64,000 nucleotides of DNA, taken from Nitrospirota bacterium. GTDB taxonomy: Bacteria > Nitrospirota > Nitrospiria > 2-01-FULL-66-17. The stretch covers positions 1 to 64,000 of the forward strand of contig JBFLXB010000010.1 of the NCBI GenBank assembly GCA_040757335.1, in the 5' to 3' direction. A program made the position numbers and the translations under genes. The notes below the pieces were generated by a model. It had not been told where the DNA came from. It made no database searches and was given only the letters and a program-made list of their open reading frames with translations. Of this stretch, positions 61,987 to 64,000 are shown piece after piece; the first letter of the stretch is position 1; each line of letters starts with the position of its first letter.

Positions 61987-63390
61987 CTAAATCCGGCGCT
62001 GGAACTGGTGGTCGTCGGAAACGAGCACCGGGAACGGCGAACCCGACACCCACCGCAACTCGCTGTCCATCGTGTCGTAGACGAAATCTTTCCCGTCGAA
62101 CTCTAGGATTTTGGGAATGGGCAGCGTTCGGGGCGTGGGACAGGGCTTTCCCACGTGGTTGGTGAACTCTTCGGGAAAGTGTTTCAGGATGCTGCGAACG
62201 ATGATCGACTCGGCGTTGATCAAGAAGCAGCGGCCCTTACCGGGCATCCGTTCGGTGATTTCCCACGCCTCGACCATGTCGTCTTCGACCCCGGTGCCTT
62301 GCTCCATCTTCAGGATCAGGCGCGTGATCTCTTTGGTGCTCCAGTTGCAGGAAAAACACTGGCCGCAGCTTTCATTGGAGAAGAACCGCGAGAAGTTGTA
62401 CGCCACGTGGACCATGCACGCCGTGTCGTCGTACACGATGACACAACCTGAACCGAGCCCCGAGTCCACCTTTTTCAGTGAGTCGAAATCCAGGGGCGTG
62501 TCGAACTTGTCGGGTGTCAGCAACCCGCAGGAGGGGCCGCCCGGGAACACCGCCTTGAACTTCCGCCCCGGTTTCGGCCCACCCGCGGTCTGGAGAAGTT
62601 GCGCCATGGTGGTGCCCATCGGGAGTTCGTAAAAGCCCGGTTTGGCGACGTCGCCGGACACGGTCCAGATGAAGTTGCCGGGGCTTCGCGGCGGCCCGAT
62701 GGCCTTAAACCAGTCCGCTCCGTTTCGCATGATGTGGGCGACATGGGACAAGGTCTCGACGTTGTTGACCACCACGGGAGAGGCGATGCCCCCGCCGGAG
62801 AACGGCAGCCCCCATTCAAAGGGTTTGACCTGTCGGGGCATCGCGGCGTTCCCCATGATCGATTCCAACATGGCCGTCTCTTCGCCGTACAGGTACGTGG
62901 CTGGGCCGATCGAGAGCTCGACCTGGACTCCCCGACCGGAGTTGAGCACGTTCGGCCCCAGATAACCTTTCATTTCGCACTCGGCAATGGCCTCGCTCAG
63001 TCGCTTGATCTGGGGGTGAAAAATCTCCTTGAGGCAGATAAACGCCTTGTCCGCGCCGATGGTCAGCGACGCGATCGCCACGCCTTCAATCAACTGGTAG
63101 GGGTTGAGAAAGATCAGAGGGCGGTCTTTGTAAGTCCCCGGTTCGCCCTCGGCTCCGTTGCAGGCAAGGTACTTCTTGCCGTCCGGCGACTCCTTCTGCC
63201 GGGTGCCGGCCCACTTGATCCCGGTGGGAAATCCGGCTCCCCCGCGCCCGCGCAGACCGGACTTCTTGATTTCGTCGATCACCGCTTCCGGGGACATGGA
63301 AAGGGCGCGTTCAAGCCCCTTCCATCCGCCGGTTTTTGCATACTCTTCAGCGGAGGTGATGGGTTTCTCGGGTAACAGATATCCGGGCAC
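61987..63390 (-). CDS. Orphan NuoF-type NADH-binding flavoprotein (third NuoF paralog)
   Basis: 467 residues from GTG 63390, preceded by GAGGAGG. FMN/NADH site RGRGGAGFPTGIKW, YGEETAMLESIMG, SLBB region TVSGDVAKPGFYELPMG, cluster ligands CGQCFSC plus the cysteine in GRCFLINAE. It differs from the other two paralogs by a C-terminal extension (EFDGKDFVYDTMDSELRW). No NuoE or NuoG neighbour. Possibly the NADH-side subunit of another oxidoreductase; partner unknown. The frame upstream of 63390 is not family-like. Confidence 0.88.
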   Translation of the reverse strand: MPGYLLPEKPITSAEEYAKTGGWKGLERALSMSPEAVIDEIKKSGLRGRGGAGFPTGIKWAGTRQKESPDGKKYLACNGAEGEPGTYKDRPLIFLNPYQLIEGVAIASLTIGADKAFICLKEIFHPQIKRLSEAIAECEMKGYLGPNVLNSGRGVQVELSIGPATYLYGEETAMLESIMGNAAMPRQVKPFEWGLPFSGGGIASPVVVNNVETLSHVAHIMRNGADWFKAIGPPRSPGNFIWTVSGDVAKPGFYELPMGTTMAQLLQTAGGPKPGRKFKAVFPGGPSCGLLTPDKFDTPLDFDSLKKVDSGLGSGCVIVYDDTACMVHVAYNFSRFFSNESCGQCFSCNWSTKEITRLILKMEQGTGVEDDMVEAWEITERMPGKGRCFLINAESIIVRSILKHFPEEFTNHVGKPCPTPRTLPIPKILEFDGKDFVYDTMDSELRWVSGSPFPVLVSDDHQFQRRI

Positions 63391-63547
63391 CGGGGCCTCC
63401 TCGTGATCGGCGCGGCCGACAAAGTCGGCACGCCGTCGATTGCACCAGACCATACCTTAGCCGCGTCAGACTCAAGCCCAGCAGGGTTCGGCAGACAGCG
63501 GAAGGCGCATAGGATAATGGAGATGTTGGGTGGAAGTCAATCAGGGA

Positions 63548-64000
63548 TTACACCTCGATCCGAGGGGCGCAGCTCCTCCCTCGTTCAAGAGCCACGGCGT
63601 CGTCTTGCAGCGTCAGCCCGTAGGTCTGAGCATCAGGGGTCAGAGGGTGTCGCTCCAAGATCAGGGTGGTGCGCCCGTCGTCCCACATCTCCACTTCGCC
63701 CCCGGGGGTGGGGAGGTGAAAGCCCGATCCGTATTTGCGTACCGCCATGGCCACGAACTCCTCCCACGAGGTGCGGGTGGAATAGGCCGCAGAATAGGTG
63801 ACTTCGATGCGTGAGAGGCGGTCCTGGGCAAAGGCCACGATGACCCCCTCGAGGTCGTTGGGCATGTGGGTGATCGCAAAAACCCGTTCACCCGCTTCTC
63901 CCTGAATCTCCGCAGTCGGGGTCGTCGCGATGAATGTTTCGATCGGCATGCCGAGTTGGAGCGAGAGAAAACCGCGATAGATGGGAGCGGCGCGAGCGGT
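63548..64000 (-). CDS. Hypothetical protein, 5' part beyond the window
   Basis: Reading from the right edge, the frame is open to base 64000 (APIYRGFLSLQLGM precedes the first methionine at 63949), so the gene probably starts outside the window. The 133 residues after Met include ITHMPNDLEGVIVAF and RIEVTYSAAYSTRTSWEEFV. No domain recognised; the GM(P)IE motif after a short segment recalls SmpA/OmlA-like outer-membrane assembly domains, but this is weak. It is divergent from nothing visible and ends 158 bases before the third NuoF gene. Confidence 0.5.
   Translation of the reverse strand, partial: TARAAPIYRGFLSLQLGMPIETFIATTPTAEIQGEAGERVFAITHMPNDLEGVIVAFAQDRLSRIEVTYSAAYSTRTSWEEFVAMAVRKYGSGFHLPTPGGEVEMWDDGRTTLILERHPLTPDAQTYGLTLQDDAVALERGRSCAPRIEV

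Overview
The window is a high-GC bacterial chromosome segment carrying about 62 supportable protein genes, most on the + strand. No rRNA, tRNA or CRISPR array was seen. The gene set points to the Nitrospirota (Nitrospira-like) or a related lineage: a 14-gene complex I locus, additional orphan NuoF proteins, a succinate dehydrogenase Fe-S subunit paired with a CCG-domain (HdrB/SdhE-like) subunit, an APS-reductase route of sulfate assimilation, and many cyclic-di-GMP proteins. This placement is inference from gene content only.

Layout. 1-6.2 kb: the 3' part of lolA, an ABC-2 exporter pair, a very large hybrid histidine kinase and yajQ. 6.3-9.5 kb: an AT-richer cassette with a DNA methyltransferase, a PD-(D/E)XK-like protein and a HEPN-like protein, preceded by an AT-rich palindromic site; it is probably an acquired restriction-modification or defence island. 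9.5-12.7 kb: a HAD phosphatase, a PEGA-like protein, a DksA-type regulator, a small membrane protein and a MidA/NDUFAF7 methyltransferase. 12.7-28 kb: nuoABCDEFGHIJKLMN behind a good sigma-70 promoter, interrupted by several copies of one intergenic repeat. 28-38 kb: a TMTC-like membrane TPR protein, a CysQ-like phosphatase, an M24 peptidase and a thioesterase, then a central-carbon and redox block (sdhB, sdhE-like, mdh, second NuoF, erpA, ferredoxin). 38-47 kb: CBS, HNH, gamma-carbonic anhydrase, beta-lactamase-fold and SirB1-like proteins, a small 2Fe-2S ferredoxin, an MsbA-type exporter and a second TMTC-like protein. 47-51.5 kb: sat, a sulfite reductase fusion and cysH, together making sulfide from sulfate. 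51.7-55.5 kb: a CNNM/CorC protein and pabC-pabB. 55.6-62 kb: a signalling block (HEAT-repeat, HD-GYP, two small exported proteins, FHA, GGDEF-EAL). 62-64 kb: a third NuoF and a partial gene.

The most unusual observations are these. (1) A family of at least seven intergenic inverted-repeat elements, plus one deleted remnant, has compensatory base changes in its arms, and copies lie inside the nuo operon. (2) A sulfite reductase polypeptide carries a complete siroheme/4Fe-4S cysteine motif in each half and is fused to HEPN-like and TusA-like domains. (3) A compact methyltransferase/nuclease/HEPN cassette sits beside an 18-bp-periodic operator. (4) Three NuoF paralogs occur in 50 kb. (5) A MidA/NDUFAF7 gene lies directly upstream of nuoA.
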